Shown here: one piece after another, positions 62,802 to 64,000 of the stretch
Layout of the letters: each line of letters starts with the position of its first letter
Numbering within the stretch: position 1 is the first letter of the stretch
NCBI GenBank assembly: GCA_017551025.1
Contig: JAFZNG010000009.1
Span: 1-64,000, forward strand
Origin: Paludibacteraceae bacterium
GTDB taxonomy: Bacteria > Bacteroidota > Bacteroidia > Bacteroidales > Paludibacteraceae
Length of the DNA: 64,000 nt
Reading direction: 5' to 3'
Translations under genes and position numbers: made by a program
The notes under the pieces: generated by a model
What the model was told of the DNA's origin: nothing
The model's input: the letters and a program-made list of their open reading frames with translations, nothing else
The model's database searches: none

Positions 62802-64000
62802 ATGATTCAAGCAATACAATTAATACTCGCCCTTAGTTTTCTTGTGGTCATCCATGAGTTGGGGCATTTTGCTTTCGCTAAGATCTTCCATGTGCGCGTG
62901 GAGAAATTCTATATGTTCTTCAATCCCTGGATCAGCCTCGTGCGATTCAAGAAGTTTGAGGGTAAATGGCATGTGAAGTTTTTCCACAAGAACAAGGACG
63001 AAGAGTGGAATAAACATCCTGAGACCACAGAATTTGGTATCGGATGGTTGCCTTTCGGCGGATACTGCGCCATCGGCGGCATGGTAGATGAGACCCATAA
63101 GAGCGAAGACCTGGCAGCCGAACCCCAACCCTGGGAGTTCCGCTCCAAACCCGCATGGCAACGGATGTTTATCATCCTCGGCGGTATATTGGTTAACTTC
63201 ATCGCCGCTCTCGTCATCTTCTCGATGGTGCTGTGGCTGTGGGGTAAGGACGAACTGCCGCTCCGTAACGTCACGTCCGGTCTCTACTACTCCGAACTGC
63301 TGCAGCAGGAGGGTTTCCGTCAGCAGGATATGATCCTCTCTATCGACGGACAGGAACCGCAGGAACTGGGCGACGTCGTTCAGCTCCTCATCATCGAGGG
63401 AAAACGCAACGTACGCGTACTGCGTGGTACGGATACCGTATCGCTACGTATGTCCGAGGACCTGGGTGAGCGCTACCTGGCTATCCAGAATGACTTCGAC
63501 CGCGAGGAACGCGAGAAAGCACGCCGTGACAGCCAGTACCAGCGAGCTCATTATATCCTGATCCAGGAGTACGTACCCTTTGTTATCGATTCCGTCATGC
63601 CGGATAACGTGGCAGACCTGGCCGGACTGCAAGCGGGCGACAGCATCGTGCGCATCGATAGTATCGACTGCGGATGCCAGGCACTGGTGCAGAATGAACT
63701 GCGTCGTCATCCCCTGGATAGTATTACGATCGGTTACTACCGTCATGGTGCGTACCGCACCGCCGATGCTTTCCTGGGCGACCAGTGCAAACTCGGCGTC
63801 ATCATGCGCACCAAGTACGACTACTATCCGGTCAATCATACCGACTACGGTTTCTGGGCATCCATACCCGCAGGTATTCAGTACGGATGGGATATGCTCG
63901 TCATGTACGTCAAGCAGTTCCGCCTCGTCTTTACCAAAGAGGGTGCACAGTCGCTCGGCGGCTTCGGTGCGATAGGTAGTATGTTCCCCGCATTCTGGAA
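62802..64000 (+). CDS. rseP: Site-2 metalloprotease RseP (partial, runs off the window)
   Basis: At least 399 residues, open at the end. Zinc motif HELGH (18-22) in the first membrane helix, GGYCAIGGMVDE, then a PDZ pair (about 155-260 and 275-330) and a later hydrophobic segment. Intramembrane protease that cleaves anti-sigma factors and signal-peptide remnants. The dxr-rseP order is common in Bacteroidota. The LDG/NPD-type second metal ligand lies beyond the window. Confidence 0.93.
   Translation, partial: MIQAIQLILALSFLVVIHELGHFAFAKIFHVRVEKFYMFFNPWISLVRFKKFEGKWHVKFFHKNKDEEWNKHPETTEFGIGWLPFGGYCAIGGMVDETHKSEDLAAEPQPWEFRSKPAWQRMFIILGGILVNFIAALVIFSMVLWLWGKDELPLRNVTSGLYYSELLQQEGFRQQDMILSIDGQEPQELGDVVQLLIIEGKRNVRVLRGTDTVSLRMSEDLGERYLAIQNDFDREEREKARRDSQYQRAHYILIQEYVPFVIDSVMPDNVADLAGLQAGDSIVRIDSIDCGCQALVQNELRRHPLDSITIGYYRHGAYRTADAFLGDQCKLGVIMRTKYDYYPVNHTDYGFWASIPAGIQYGWDMLVMYVKQFRLVFTKEGAQSLGGFGAIGSMFPAFW

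Overview
The window is a stretch of Bacteroidales (phylum Bacteroidota) chromosome. The evidence is the Bacteroidota-type promoter (TTTG, 20 bp, TAnnTTTG), the near absence of Shine-Dalgarno sequences, TonB-dependent outer-membrane beta-barrels, type IX secretion components and cargo signals (PorT, a GldF-like permease, a type B sorting domain), the rpmB-rpmG-DUF4295 cluster and Bacteroidota-typical lipoproteins such as DUF4296. I cannot name genus or species. Housekeeping genes are fairly GC-rich; two islands (about 14.7-17.8 kb and 44.8-55 kb) are clearly AT-richer.

Layout. 0.2-0.4 kb: intergenic region with facing promoters and a hairpin. 0.4-8 kb: secreted 5'-nucleotidase, CotH-like protein, then holA, prsW-like, metK, lspA and a DUF4296 lipoprotein. 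8-11.1 kb: rplM-rpsI-rpsB-tsf with two structured leaders. 11.1-14.7 kb: recQ and gltX on the minus strand. 14.7-18.3 kb: AT-rich accessory island with a MntA/HepT toxin-antitoxin pair, a structured RNA candidate, a BspA-like LRR lipoprotein and an ADP-ribosyltransferase-like protein. 18.5-26.5 kb: carboxyltransferase (OadA/PycB type), serC, serA, a type B T9SS cargo protein, a Dcp-type M3 peptidase and a small envelope protein. 26.7-33.3 kb (minus): phosphoesterase, GldF-like permease, nucleoside MFS transporter, prfC, pheT. 33.4-44.8 kb (minus): ribF, two TonB-dependent beta-barrels, a beta-helix lipoprotein, PorT, aroQ and rho, possibly read from the rho promoter. 45-55 kb: toxin-antitoxin remnants, a 2518-residue secreted repeat protein, a HicB-like antitoxin, a tiny peptide ORF and an intact MntA/HepT pair. 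55-64 kb: a small element with 31-bp perfect inverted repeats, rpmB-rpmG-DUF4295, a lipid kinase, an AmgK-like kinase fused to a RapZ C-terminal domain followed by MurU, tRNA-Lys, class I fumarase, an M23-like membrane protein, dxr and the start of rseP.

The most unusual signal is a dispersed set of short tandem arrays, nearly all with a 7-bp period but with different unit sequences. They lie between genes, over stop codons, in a signal peptide, at the start of ribF, and in frame inside conserved enzymes (gltX, oadA, rho, aroQ, the AmgK-like kinase, murU). They resemble in form, not sequence, the heptanucleotide STRR repeats known from heterocystous cyanobacteria. A second strong signal is a set of 18 promoters that all have exactly 20 bp between the two boxes and share an extended upstream box, TTTGCRTATRTCA.

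Functional themes: translation and ribosome biogenesis; envelope and type IX secretion (PorT, GldF-like protein, RseP, LspA, cargo proteins with sorting signals); cell-wall sugar recycling (AmgK-RapZ fusion with MurU); serine synthesis (SerC/SerA); and a decaying set of toxin-antitoxin loci around the giant surface protein.
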